A stretch of 64,000 nucleotides of DNA, from positions 4,065,731 through 4,129,730 of the forward strand of contig NW_024881283.1 in the NCBI RefSeq assembly GCF_018691265.1. Reading direction: 5' to 3'. The stretch comes from Tyto alba. Its lineage: Eukaryota; Chordata; Aves; Strigiformes; Tytonidae. The notes beneath the pieces were generated by a model that worked only from the letters and a program-made list of their open reading frames with translations, ran no database searches and was not told the DNA's origin. Position 1 is the stretch's first letter, and each line of letters opens with the position of its first letter. Below are positions 45,085 through 56,732 of the stretch, piece by piece. Position numbers and translations under genes: made by a program.

Positions 45085-45190
45085 TCATTTAATAGATGGG
45101 GAGACTGAGGCATGCAGAAGGCAGGGAATTTCCTAGAGGTTGAGGCCAGCTCCAAAATTCCTGCCCTGTCCTTTCCCCATGAGCCACAGT
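45085..45190 (-). mobile_element. MIR (CORE-SINE) fragment, 3' to middle part
   Basis: The + strand reads ATTTAATAGATGGGGAGACTG then AGGCATGCAGAAGG (first phrase quoted in part elsewhere). It matches the reverse complement of MIR, where an ATTTTACAGATGAGG-AAACTG-AGGCACAGAG phrase is the hallmark. About 35 bases align well; the following 70 are much more diverged. MIR elements are ancient amniote SINEs, abundant in mammals and rare and worn in birds. Confidence 0.55.
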
Positions 45191-46086
45191 GGCTCAGCCT
45201 GTTGCTGAGCTTCACTCCTCACACCTCAGCATGGACATTATGGGAGAAGCTCTCAGGCTCTTCCAGAGATGTCTGAAGCTTCATGAAGCCTCAGCCTCCT
45301 GCTTTTTGGCCACCCAGAGTTGCTGCTGCTGCTGGTGTCTCTGCTCCTACACCATGACCGAGGGAGGGCCTTCCCTGCTGCTCCCCAATCCAGTCTCCTC
45401 CAGCTTGTCCCTTGTCCTCTGTTGAAGGGTGCTGACAGAGGTTGGGTTTCTGGTGTCCTGGCTGTTCGTTGGTCATGGGCCTAAGGCAAAATGCCTACCT
45501 GAGGGCACGGCAGGACTCCCAGGCACACACATGGTGTGGTGTCACGCACGTGTGCTGGGAATTCAGCATCAGCTTTGCCTGAGCGTGCAAAGCTCATGGC
45601 TGCAACACACCATCCCCATCCCCGGTGCCCCAGGCATTTTGGCATGGCTGAAGCCCTCTGCTCCCCTGCCTCTCTGCCCGTGGTAAAATTCCAGTTTTCC
45701 CTGTCAGGCATGGCACAAAGCAGCTCGGGGGGCAGTGGGAGCCTTTGCTGGTGGTATGGCTCCTGCCCATTGTGTACGTTGCCCTGGAGCATGGTGCCTA
45801 GCTCTTGTCCCTTGTCCCCAACCATGGGGATCAGCTGCCAGCAGTCACCCTTTACACACTCAGCATCCCAGGCAGTGTGGCCATCCCTTGCCCCAGCAAC
45901 TGAACCCCTTTATCTGGAGATTGCACTTCTATGCCCCAAAAATGCCTCTCAGAACTGAGCAGATGTGCAGTGAGACTGGAAGTCCCCACAGGACTCTGCA
46001 GCCCCTCCCCAGACACCTTCATGCCCAAGGTCCTGCACAGGCTCCAGCAACACATCATCCTCTCCCCTCCACATCCAAAGCCTAAC

Positions 46087-46152
46087 TGCCATCCCTTCTC
46101 TGCACAAATGCCATCCCTTCTCTTCACAAATGACATCCCTTCTCCCCAAAAA
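46087..46152. repeat. 22-bp tandem repeat, three copies
   Basis: Three head-to-tail copies of a 22-base unit (46087-46108, 46109-46130, 46131-46152) sharing a CATCCCTTCTC core and an A-rich end. The first two differ at one position; the third is more diverged. Confidence 0.92.
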
Positions 46153-47925
46153 AGTGGTGGCCACAGTGGAAACTGCTCAGAACAGAGACTGTTCTACTGG
46201 GAGCAGCAAGCTGCAGCGGGGCAGGCAGGGGGTGCCACGGGCTGGTTGCACAGCCCAGCCTCAGAAGACGCTGTGTCTCACCTTGAACTGACTCTGGCTT
46301 TTCCCAGGGGATCCCACCTTCCTGGGATTTTGATGTTGTCAGTCTGCTGTTTTGAAAGCCAAGCTACTGAGCCTAGGGAGAATTGGACTTTTCTTTAATG
46401 AGTAGCCACATTCTGACCTTTCTGATGGTGCACAGCCAAGTCGGAAATAGAGACTGAGACTGTGCCAAAGACTGAACCGGAAAACAAGTCAGCCTTGAGC
46501 TTTCCAAGCTCTATCATTTTTTCCAGTCATCTCAAAGCTGGGGCTGGATGGGTTTTCTCAGTCCGTCCCCAACATGACTGTAGGTCCCAGTCCATGTCAG
46601 ACGTCTAAAAATGTAGTTTAGAAGTGCTACGATTTCTTTCACTGCCTCTTGAACATTTCCCAATGTGTAGTGTAACTGATGCACAGAAGCAATCACAGAG
46701 GGAACAAGACTGCCTCTGGGTCTGCACTGCATTGGATATAAGTCCTAGCTGCATTTCTGGATCCTCTGCAAAACATGTGACCAGAGCAGGTTGTGCAAGG
46801 CTGGGCTCTTATGGAGGCTCAGATGACAATAACTGTGCTTTCATCACACTTTCTCTCTGCTTGGACCACCAAATTCCATCAGAACAATACCTTACCTGCT
46901 CCAGTGCATATATTGTTATTTGTGGTAAACCAAGAGAGATCTGAGCCTCACAGCACTGTGTGCTATATGACACAGTGGGAAATGGGTCCTGAATCATACT
47001 CTGAGCTTCAGTGGTTGACCTGACCATGATGGGAACACGGACACCCAGCTCAGCTCTTGGCATCTGCCAGGAAGGTCACTTACAGCCATGTGTGCAGAAG
47101 TCAGTGGCAAGGATAATACTGCGGGAAATTGTCTCCAGAACAACAAATGAGTGCACAAGAACCCTCTTGTAATATTCTGGAATTCAAATTCAGTTTTGGA
47201 ATCCAAAAAAAAGAAAGTGACAGGTGGGGAGCAAGTGTCTGTCTAGGAAGCAGAAAGTTGCAGGGCCAGACTTCACCAGCCTGCACTTGAGCTGCACAAA
47301 CCCAAGCAAGCCAAGGACACGCTGTGGAGACACTGGTACACAATACACTTCTGTGCCTGGAGCTCTTCAGAGAAGGAAGAAAGGTCACTTGGAAAGAGGA
47401 AACATCCCTTGCTGCTCTTGAAAATCATCTCTGAACCCCCATCGGGGCAATGACTATGTCCTGAGCTGGAGTTGCAAATTTTCCCTGCTTTCCTGGCCAT
47501 CGCAGGGCTCCAGTGTAGCCCTCAGAGCCCTCCCAAACCGATGCAGCATGTCCTCCCTTTTTGCAGGGGGGAGGAGCACCAGGCAGTGGAGCTCGTCATC
47601 GTCCCCCCAAGAGAGGACACGGGTGCCACAGTGCGTATGACTCCTCAGGCAAGATGATGCATTGCCCTGAGCTATTTCTCTGTGAAGAGTCAAAGGGGAG
47701 AGACTTGCTGAGCTCTTCCCAGGGGAAAGCAGGAGTGAAGCAGTGAAGGTCTCCTTCAGGAGTCTGGACAGTGCTGTGCAGGAACAGAAACACCCAGCCG
47801 TCTGCACAGCCCTATGGATGCCGAGGCATTATCGCAGTGGGAGAGGTAAGGCTGGGAGGAAGCTGCTCCAAGTTCTTATCTTTGCTTTGCCAGTGATTAC
47901 AGATTGTATTTTCCCATCTAAAATG

Positions 47926-47943
47926 AAAAAAAAAAAAAAAAAA
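47926..47943 (+). repeat. Poly(A) run, 18 bases
   Basis: A pure A run in otherwise unique sequence. No retroposed gene was recognised next to it. Confidence 0.95.
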
Positions 47944-48979
47944 TCCCATCCTCCCTTCCTTCCCAGAGTCTCCATGAGGATTCATTCATTTATGTCAGAG
48001 TAAAAACATGCAAATTGCTGTGGAGATACAAAGTCAAACCTGACCTCCTGGCTCCTGGCACCCCGACCATGCTGCCACACACCCTGGGGTGTCTTTGTAG
48101 GATGCAGCTGTGCACAGTCCCCTGACTGTGGCACCCTGAGGACACACCAGGCATGGCACAACACAGAACTGGTCCATGGCCAGGGTGAGGAGGAGAGATG
48201 GTGTGGACAGGGAGAAGGAGGGACGATGATTTTTAAATCATGGGACATTCCTGATTCTTCTAAAAGTAAGAACAAGTAAGGGTGGTATGGGATTGGGAAA
48301 GGGTCTCCCACACTCTCTGAATGGTTTGGAACTGGGTATTTGAAAGGATGCAACTGGCATCAAGCTCATTTCCAGTACATGCTTTCAAGGAGGAGGTTCC
48401 AAAAACCCCAGACGCTCTGTTGTTATTTTTCTGCTCCCACCCAGAGCTGCGGTGCCAGGGTGCCTGTGGTGCCATGCCTGGGCACTGCACCAACCTCGCA
48501 GAATCTTGCGCCATTGACAAATGGGGCAAGGTTGTCCCTGGGGACAGCAAGGCTTCGTAGGATCTGCCAGCTGCCACCTCACTGCACAGGACACCGCCAG
48601 TCCCGGGGAGCCCCATGCACAGCCTGACACATCCTTGCACATCTCCAGAACCAGCCAGCCCTGAGCTGCACAACCAGCGTGTCCATGGGCAGCCACCACC
48701 CTCTGCTGGGAGGCTGTGGGCCAGAGCAGGATGGGTCCCGTGCCACCACAGCCATGTCCAGAGCTGGGCTCAGGCAGGTGGCACCCTGGCAGCCCCTGAG
48801 CGAGCAGAGCTGGACACCGGCACACCCCCCAGGGAAGGCTCCCCACGCTCTGCCTGCCCTCCCACACGCTCCCACCTTCGACAGCATCTCCACGGAAGCA
48901 GCCGACTGATGTGACAAACACGCCGACTGCACGATCTCTCCCACATCCCCCCGAGCCTGGGCTCTGCCTGCTGAGACCC

Positions 48980-49160
48980 CTTCACAGCCCATTAGGCAAT
49001 TCGGGTCTGGGAACACGCTTCGCTCTCGCAGGGGCTGCAGGAGACGGCGGCCGCCTCCGGACCCCTCCTGTGCCTGCTGAGGGGACCGTGGCTCCCGATC
49101 ACTTCCAGCTGCTTAGCTCTGTGCCGGCTGGCAGAGCCCGTGGGGAGCAGCCGGTCGATC
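48980..49160. promoter_or_regulatory. CpG-rich patch
   Basis: Dense CpG words (CGCTTCGCTCTCGC, GACGGCGGCCGCC, CGATC, GCCGG) in a short interval, including a NotI-type GCGGCCGC. It could be a small CpG island. No transcript evidence is possible from sequence alone. Confidence 0.35.
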
Positions 49161-49211
49161 TCTTGTGGGTCACCTGGCGATGACAAGGGGAAGAGCAAGG
49201 GGACCAGCTAT

Positions 49212-49236
49212 TGTGTGTGTGTGTGTGGGGGGGGGG
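49212..49236. repeat. (TG)8-G10 microsatellite
   Basis: Eight TG dinucleotides run into a ten-base G run. It is slippage-prone and partly quadruplex-prone. Confidence 0.95.
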
Positions 49237-49480
49237 AGCTGCCTGCACCGTGTGGAAGAGGCCAGACTTCCACCAAGGAAAATTTTAATTGCGCGGAGGA
49301 GCTGCTCCACGGTGCCCCAGTTTCCCAGCCCAAGGCAGGGGTGGCTGACCCGGGGGGGGCAGCAGCCGGGCTCTCCGGAGGGTCTGCCCTCAGCAGGAAC
49401 GAGGCACCACGCACCCCATAGCCAGATCCCATCCTCCAGAAATTCAACCGGTTGGAGGAGGGTTTTGAAGTTGGTTCAGT

Positions 49481-49660
49481 GAGACGCTGTGTCTCAGACC
49501 TTCTCTCAGGGCCTTATTAAAATGCAGACTGCAAATTCAGATACTGTAAACAAGGTCACTGGAGAATGAAGATCAACAGAGTGCAAGCACAAGGAATGCA
49601 GAGCATTAATATTCTGATGTGTGAGCCCGTCCTAAATATTTTATCAGGCTAAGCTTTTTT
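49481..49660. promoter_or_regulatory. AT-richer unique island
   Basis: Contains CCTTATTAAAATGCAG near 49512, GAGCATTAATATTCTG near 49603 and CTAAATATTTTATC near 49632, with no repeat or coding signature. It is a candidate regulatory element. Confidence 0.3.
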
Positions 49661-50280
49661 GTATTGAGGCATCCTTCCCCTGCTCTTCCTCCTCCTCTTC
49701 TGCCTGCTTCACGTCCTTTTCTCTCGCGTTCACAAAAAGCACTTTGTATTTCGGCTGAGGCTTGAAATGTATGCAAACCTTCCGCTTCACCCCCCCCCTC
49801 CCCGCCCGAACAAAACCCTCGCCTTCTTCCAAGCAGAGGGGGAGAGATTTCCTAACGGGGTTTCTTTTGTTTCTGTCAACGTCTCACTTAGGCAGCGAGC
49901 TCTGAGACTTATTGAACGCTGCCAGTGTCTTATCACCCACGTCTACCCCCCCACACCCCCCCTCGCAGAAATGCAGGGATTCCCTCCCACCTCCAGCAGC
50001 GTGGCAGCCGGCGCGCCGCGCACGATGTGCAATCATCCTGTCGCTTGCTCGTGAGCCGTCTCCTGCGGTGGGTGGTTTTGGCCCAGGGAGATCATCCAGA
50101 GGTACTTGATCCGGTGTCAGCACAGCCCTCACAGGGTCATCGGCTTTTACCCTGTGCGGAGAGAGAGGCTGAAAACCTCGTAGTTAGTGAAAAATGAACT
50201 GAAATCCAGCGCATCCTCGGCTGGTAGTGAAAAGGTGCTTCCAGACCCCAAGAAACACGTCCCCATGCCCTGAGGCATAA
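49661..50280. other. Pyrimidine-rich then CpG-rich sequence, no gene recognised
   Basis: Starts with a CTT/CCT-rich tract (about 49673-49703), then C runs near 49792-49805 and 49946-49965, and a CpG-rich patch at about 49990-50060 with GCCGGCGCGCCGCGC-type words. Short open frames only. Confidence 0.45.
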
Positions 50281-50769
50281 GGTTTGATTTTCCTTATCAA
50301 GATGGTCTCTAGCACAACTACAAATGCATCACACAGTGCTGGAAGGAACTGTGCCTTTACAAATCCTTTTTTTTTTCTTACAATCCTGAAAGGATCCATA
50401 CCATTACAAATCCCAAAATGGTATTTTTTCCCTTTTACTTCTGTTCAAGCTGGGAAATTGGGACCCTGCTATCAAGTCTCCACTCCTGGAGTCATTGCAT
50501 GACATGGGAAAACAGTGTTTCAGGGAGGACTCACGGTGTGGCTGTCCTTGGCCCAGGAGTGAGCCGTTTGCTGGATGCAACTGTTCAAATGAAACCCAGA
50601 GATTCAGGAAAATGTTTGCTGATCTTGAATTTCCCAGACCTGAGTATTTATCCACATTGCCAATTGGTGGCTGCATGCTTTCCTCTGTGCTACCCACTAA
50701 CCCTAAATTTATCTTGTTTGGAAAACTGCAGTCATCCAATTAGCAATAATACCTGGCAAGTGGAGTGGC
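50281..50769. other. Unique sequence, no gene recognised
   Basis: Moderately AT-rich. The open frames on both strands (up to 123 codons) have no family resemblance. Confidence 0.4.
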
Positions 50770-51300
50770 CAACCACACATCTCAAGTAATAAATAGCGGA
50801 GGATTGAAGTGAACAGTTTGGGAATAGTCAATTGAATGGGAATTATTCATGCAAACTGTATTGCAGACCCTTACAAATATGAAATGCACTCCAGAAAATG
50901 AGGGCATTTATGTAATGACATCTCATTAAAAAAATAATCATAAGAAATTGATTATTAATAAAATATTGAGAGATAATTAACAATTTTTCTCAGCAGAAGA
51001 TTCCAGAAAAGGCACCACTTTTCCTTTCAACTTCAACTCTGGCTTCCAAAGGACTTGAAAGAGAATCATGTGCATTAACCAGAGAAATCTGGCCTAAAAT
51101 GAACATTTAAATGCAACATGAATTAATGGGTGAGCTTTTTAGTAGGTGAAATGTTGGAGTCTATACAAATTGACATTTTTCTGATCATAAATAATAGTCT
51201 AGATCTGAAACTGCTGTGTAATTATCAGTTCTTGGATCTGCAACCATTTTGCAATTGTGCAGAGTAGATCTTATTTTTTTTTTTTTTTAACCATAATATT
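50770..51300. promoter_or_regulatory. Strong AT-rich island, best candidate conserved non-coding element
   Basis: The most marked AT-rich unique block in the window. It contains GGGAATTATTCATGC near 50838, CATTAAAAAAATAATCATAAG near 50924 (in part), GATTATTAATAAAATATTG near 50950, GATAATTAACAA near 50972 and GTGTAATTATCAG near 51218. Homeodomain-type cores recur every few tens of bases, mixed with CAAT and TTTCAA words. No repeat, coding or low-complexity signature explains it apart from one T run (51274-51288). This is the usual look of deeply conserved developmental enhancers, but alignment is needed. Confidence 0.45.
51274..51288. repeat. Poly(T) run, 15 bases
   Basis: A pure T run at the end of the AT-rich island. 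Confidence 0.95.
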
Positions 51301-52762
51301 AATAACACCAGCAATAATGCCCAGCTTTCAGCAGGATAACAGACAGTAAGGAGTGGATGTGTTCATGCACCAGCAATGGTGGCTGGAGACGTCGCTTGGC
51401 ACCTTCCCGGCACCACCGGGAGACTCTGCTTTAGCCGTGCTGGCCCTGCAGAGCTCACCCCCCGCTGCCGAGCCCGCTGGTGGCAGATGAGAGCCCCTGC
51501 GTGGGTACGGACAGACAGCCATGACAGCGGTAGGAAATGAAAGAGGAAAATCTGACTGCACTACACGCGTTATCTGAGCCAGAACAAGTTTCTGCCAGGA
51601 AGAGCTGATGTCCCTGCTGCACGCGGGCTCGGGTGCCGGTTCCCAGCCCTGTCCCCGGGGCCAGGGAGGTATTTCACCCCAGGATGCTCACCCAGCTGAG
51701 CCCACGACTCCTGCACACCTGGCTGCCAGGAGGGACGTGGGGTGCTTGGGGTCTGCCCGGGGGGGGGTAGGGTCTTGTCGTGTAGGTGCAGCCACAGCTC
51801 GAGCCCAGGAGGCTTCCCAGGCTAAGCCATAGGGGCAGAGGATGGAGGGGGATACAGGCTCTGGAGAAAGAATGGTCCACACCCACAAATGCACGTGTAC
51901 CCCAAGGTCCCTAACACCTGGAGATCCTGTGGAAAGGATAGATGCTCCAACAGCTTATTCATAAACGTGGGTGAGCCCCTCACTCCTCTTCCAGAGCATG
52001 AGGCTGCTATAACTGACTTTCACACCTTGGGTCACCCACTACGTGCACATGCAGAGCCCCACATCCACAGGACCAAGGCAAGGGGAAAATGATAGGTAGG
52101 GTTCGAGCTGCTGCAAATGATCCAGCCTGCAGAGCCGAAATGGACACGGAACTGTTTGGCCCCATGTCTCGGGCAGGTTTGGCTCCCTGCGGGCCGGCTG
52201 CCAGGCTGGTTCAGGCTGCTGAGGATCTCGGCAGAATCAGGACACAGGGAAAACCCTGACACGTTTTTACTCACTTCTTGGCACAGCTCGCTGGAAAGAC
52301 CTGAGCACGTCTCCTCTCCCTCGGTGACTGTGTGCTACGGCCCTCCAGTCCAGCCAGGGGCACCCCGGGGAATGAAGACATTTATACTGCACATTGACTG
52401 GCCTGTGCTCTCTTCTCTTTTGAAATATAGCAGCTTATTGATTTATATTTAAAAGGGATGAATGCAGCATATATCAGTATATTAGACACACTCCACACAA
52501 ACAGAAAGGGCACCACTGCCTTCCCACTTGAGCAATTCATCACCTACCAGAGCTCTCCCAGGGTAACAGCTGAGCAGACCAAGGGAGAGAGGGGATTTCT
52601 CCCTTGTGCAGGCTTCCTGAGCAACCTCCCCAGCACTGAAGAGAAGTGGTATGGAAGCACCATCTCCAAAAAGCATGCACTTCTGTATTGTTACCCTCTG
52701 TAAATGTCTTTTCCTTCTGGCCTCTGGAATGTAGTGCAGAGCTGCCACCCATGTCATGGCTT
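51301..52762. other. Unique sequence, no gene recognised
   Basis: A GC-rich part (about 51390-51860) is followed by a more balanced part. Open frames are at most 111 codons on either strand, without family resemblance. Confidence 0.45.
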
Positions 52763-52875
52763 GGGGAAACTGAGGCATGCAAAAGCAACTTGCCTTAGAT
52801 CACATTGCAAGCCTGAAAAGAAGCAAAGGTTTGAACTCACGTGTCCTAAGCATTAAAGCGGTATCCTGGCTGACA
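52763..52875 (-). mobile_element. MIR (CORE-SINE) relic
   Basis: The + strand carries GGGGAAACTGAGGCATGC, AGCAACTTGCCTTAGATCAC, then AGGTTTGAACTCACGTGTCC in that order. Read on the opposite strand this matches MIR well: the CCTCAGTTTCC phrase, the tGACCTTGGGCAAGTtA phrase and the tRNA-derived box B (GGTTCGAATCC, here GAGTTCAAACC) are at the right spacing. This is the best SINE match in the window. MIR copies in birds are few and old, so this one has probably been here since before birds arose. Confidence 0.75.
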
Positions 52876-53579
52876 AACACCTTCCCTCCAAGGGGTCCTC
52901 AGGTGGGATTTGAGCTACTGCTGCAAATCACCCAGCACAGCAGAAATGGCACTGAGCTAGTCCCTCCCTCAGAACTTGGGCAGCTTTGATTATGGGTAGC
53001 ACAGACCTCCTGCAGGCATTGCTGGGCTGATTTGGAGCATACGCAGCACCTTGGACACTTGGCTCAGGGTGCTGCAGGGGACGGGACAGCAAATGTCTGC
53101 CCAAAGGGTCACAGACATGCTCCAGCCCTTGGCTCTAAGGGGCTTTGCAAAGCCTCCCTGTGATTCTGTGAGGAGAAAGGAAAGCAAGAGTGTCGCCAGC
53201 CACACTGGGAGGGACAGGTGTCCTCCTAGAAGGCAGTTCTTCATCTCCCAGGGATGCCAGGGGATTAAAGCAAGCGAAGTCCCAGAGCTCCTCAGGGGCC
53301 TGAGGCAAAGGCAACTTCCTCAGCCCCCCTAACAGAGCAAGAAGTCATGCTGGTAACACTACACACAAAAATGCTCCTCCTTTCCCTTTGCTGCAGGAGA
53401 CAAACACTACAAGCACCTTTCCCTCTCTCTGCCAGCCAGCCTCGGGCTCAGGGAAAGGGGCTGTTTCTTGGCTCCAGGCTGGGTCCCGTCACAGCATGAT
53501 CCCCACTGTGCTTACACACATGCACTGAGCTGAAACAGCTACAGATGAAGCCACACTCCTTCTCTATCAGAGAGAGGGA
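52876..53579. other. Unique sequence, no gene recognised
   Basis: Short open frames only. A GGGATTTGAGC word near 52907 echoes SINE box-B sequence but is too short to call. Confidence 0.4.
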
Positions 53580-54060
53580 GGCAGGGATTTCAGGTACCAA
53601 AGTGAAAATTACAGCATGTCTTTTGACTTACGAGTAGTTCTGTTGGCTCTTGCTTGTGCTGGGTTTCCATTAGCATCACGAGCAGGGTGGTTCATCTATC
53701 ACATTTACCAGCCACAGAAATGACATTGGGGCAATGCGAATATATTTTGGTGCATTAGCATTCAGGATAGATAAGGGCAGTAGCAATCCACCAAGAGGGC
53801 AGCTAAGTGCACCAGATAGAAAGGAAGAGGCGTAGACATGCCATGCTCACTGAGCACTTGATATCTGAGTCAAATCCAAGCTGCTGTCTTCATACAGAGG
53901 AGCATGCCTTTGATATAATATCCCCCTGAGATATGATATACACCTGTGATTATCCTGACTTGCAATTCCATGTCCCTGCGCTGCCCTGAGCTGGCTCTGC
54001 AAGCTGCAACGTTATTTATCTGGCAATAAACGGCCTTCTGTCTGCAAAATGAGGGCTTCA
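53580..54060. promoter_or_regulatory. AT-richer unique island, candidate regulatory sequence
   Basis: About 480 bases with very few Met-initiated open frames and words such as GGTGCATTAGCATTCAGG near 53749, TTTGATATAATATCCCC near 53909 and GAGATATGATATACACC near 53927. GATA-type words recur. It resembles neither a repeat nor a coding segment. Confidence 0.35.
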
Positions 54061-55000
54061 GCTGGGAAAGTAATGGGCAGTTTCATCTCAGCTGGAGATG
54101 TGCCCGGAGGTGAAATCTGATTGGGAAGGAGCGTTGTCCTCCCAGCTGAACGAGAAATCCCCGTGACCTGCTTTCCAAGGTGGCCAGACAAGGGCAGCTC
54201 GGGGAAGTGGAACTGCTGCAGCCTGCCAGCGAGCTGTGCAGCCGCCGCAGCGAGGAGCATCACAGAGAGCTGAGCATCCTGCCTCTCCGCCAGCGGCTGT
54301 CCCTCAGGAGGATGCTTCTCCCCGTGGCTTCTCCATTAACAGGGAAGAGGAGCATATCCGTGCCCAGCCAGGATTAAAAGGACCTAGCCCCTCTGCACAT
54401 TGCCGTTCCTGATGCCCACCCTCCTGCCCTAAGTCATGCATCCTGATAACGCCTTCCCTGCCAGCTCCTCTCTTGCACTAGAGGGACAGATCCTCCCTGT
54501 CTTGTTTCATCCTGCTGTGAGAACTTTGCACTAAGGCTGGAGAGATGACCCTACCAATGAGCTGACAGTGTCCTGGCCGTGGGGTGCTTCCTCCTCGTTC
54601 ATGGGCTTGGGCCTTACCTTGGGGAAAGGAAGGATTAATAAATTGTGCGTGATGAGGCAAAGAGCAAAGGGAGAGTAAGAGCTGCCTCCACTAACATGAC
54701 CCCTCTGGTAGTGGAACAGCAAAGGAAGGGGTGCAAGGTCCATCATCATCAGGGAAAGAAGATGGGCGGTGCCAGCCCTGCTAACAAGTGTCTCAGAGAC
54801 TTGGTCCCCTCAGGGGAGAACCGAGGCTGTTAGCAGCTGCCTAATGCGAAGACAGCCCAAGTCTGGCTCTCAGCTGCGTGGCACTGGTGATAACCCAGCC
54901 TGTGCAAGGGGAGTGACAACAGCAACTCCATTTATAACGTGCTTTGGGATCCATCTGTGCAGGATGCTGCAGGGAAACTAGGCACAGAAATATTATCATT
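54061..55000. other. Unique sequence, no gene recognised
   Basis: Moderate GC with a small CpG-rich patch at about 54200-54330. Short open frames only. Confidence 0.45.
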
Positions 55001-55006
55001 AGCATC

Positions 55007-55020
55007 ATTATTATTATTAT
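55007..55020. repeat. Short ATT trinucleotide microsatellite
   Basis: Just under five ATT units, preceded by ATTATC and CATC variants that extend the periodicity back to about 54991. Confidence 0.9.
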
Positions 55021-55159
55021 CAGTATTCCCCTGCAGCTGGTGGTGGCTACACAGCAAAACCATCCAGCGTGGCTCTGGTGGCATTTCCCTCCACCCACCC
55101 CAACTCCCCATTGCTTTGACTAGACAGAAATTGCCCCCAAGAACATCTCTCTTTTCTGA

Positions 55160-55660
55160 ATGTTGATTTCTGTTTAGTTAATTAAATGGGTTTATTCCTA
55201 GTTTTCAGTTTTCTGCACTTTCAATGCAAAAAGCCAGTCAGTTGTAGGGGGAATAAAATTATGTTCTTCCACAATTCTCAGGAAGGAAGTCTAAGTTTTA
55301 AGTAGGTCTATAGCCATAGAGATAATGACCTGTTTCCACTGCACCCACTGCCATGCTGTGGGAAAAGAGGCAGCATTGGCCCCAAATCCCCACTCACCGC
55401 CACTTTTGGTGCCACCTTCCCCCTCTGAGCAGCAAGGGTGATAATTGCCTCCCACAGCATGGGGAGGGTTAATTAGCCAATGTTTGTTCAGTGCCGTGAA
55501 TAGGTAAAATGCTGTCTAAGTGCAGAGCATTATGATTAATAATATCCAGCCTGCTAAAGCAAAGTGCTTAGAAGGATTCAGAAAGGATTATTCATTTATA
55601 TGAATACAGAGGATATCTACAGTTACATTAAATGGGATAAAAATCTGCAGGGGACCTAAA
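55160..55660. promoter_or_regulatory. AT-rich island, candidate conserved non-coding element
   Basis: Contains TTTAGTTAATTAAATGGG near 55173, GGGTTAATTAGCC near 55467, TATGATTAATAATATCC near 55530 and GATTATTCATTTATATG near 55585. Several TTAATTA cores occur, with almost no open frames and no repeat signature. A candidate enhancer by composition. Confidence 0.35.
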
Positions 55661-56660
55661 CCCTCACGCTTCAGGACATAAACCAGCCATTAGCTGCCTG
55701 GGTTGGGAAGGAAGATCTCTCCGAACACTTTAGCATAGTGTCATGGTGCTCAGCGGGAGACCCTCATCTTCCTTGCGAGAATCCAGGACTGGCTTAGCCT
55801 GGTCTTGCAGAGATGAGACCAAGCCTGCAGTTCACAACTTCTAGTATTGTTCCAGTGCTGTGATTTCTGGTTACCCTGCCTGCGCTAGTCCTCTGCTACC
55901 CCTGCACCACCGCTTGTGCCCTGGACCCACCTCGGAGAGCACCCAGCCCCTGCTTTGCACCACAGCCACTGTGGCCAGGGCAGTGGGACCAAGGTGGCAC
56001 GAGAAGAGATGACGCTGGGTCGGCCACTTCATGCTCCTCTATTAAAGTTGAGGAAAGGAGAGAACCTGGGTGGTGGCATGCGATGCTGAGAGCTGGAGGG
56101 GTGAGGGGCTGAGCTGTCTGCAGAGCAGGATGTGCAGATATCGCCGGCTCTCTCAGCTGGTTGCACCGACCTTTGCAGGCATCTCCTGCACCTGGTGTTC
56201 ATGCTCTGAGCTGCTGCAAGTGCTTGGGCTCGGGGATGCACTGAGACAAGCTACACACCTTCCGAGCTGGTGCTGGCTGACACCCACCTCCCTAGGGCAT
56301 GGGCTAAGCAGAGCTCTCTGTCATCTCTGCTGGGCATATCTTCCATCTATACCTCGGACCAAGACTTCATCTCACAGGAGGACTGTGAGGATAACAGACA
56401 GAAAGTGAGGTAGAAAGAGCTGTAGATTGAGGAGACCTCTTACAACTCAAGAAGCTCTGCTGGTGCCAATTCCTCCAAGCACCTCTGACTCACTTCTGCA
56501 AAGAAACACAGGTCCTCACAATGTGTATCTGCTCAAAACACTCTCAGTGCCACCAATTTCTTTATTTTGTTGTTCAAACAGCAATATCTTAACCAGAAAC
56601 TCCAATTTTGCACCCACCTTCACAAGCTGATCTGCTGTGCTTTGCTTAGGATTGTTCAAT
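55661..56660. other. Unique sequence, no gene recognised
   Basis: Moderate GC; short open frames only. Confidence 0.45.
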
Positions 56661-56675
56661 ATTCCTTCACTTCTT

Positions 56676-56732
56676 TGGTGTTTTGTTTGGTTTTATGGTG
56701 TTTTTTTGGTTTTGTTTTTGTTTTTTGTTGGG
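56676..56732. repeat. GTTT/T-rich low-complexity tract
   Basis: About 57 bases of G and T with one A, made of TTTTG, GGTTTT and TTTTTTTGG words. It is a simple-sequence tract. Confidence 0.85.

Larger units (their letters stand above)
45191..49480. other. Long gene-free stretch
   Basis: Mostly unique moderate- to high-GC sequence with overlapping open frames up to 178 codons, none recognised. It contains a three-copy 22-bp tandem repeat, a poly(A) run, a TG/G microsatellite and a CpG-rich patch (48980-49160). An octamer word ATGCAAAT occurs at 48008-48015. Confidence 0.45.

Noticed and set aside
52098..52115. GGTTCGAGC, a possible tRNA T-arm / box B
   Set aside because: No cloverleaf partner sequence or box A at the right distance; not a tRNA gene.
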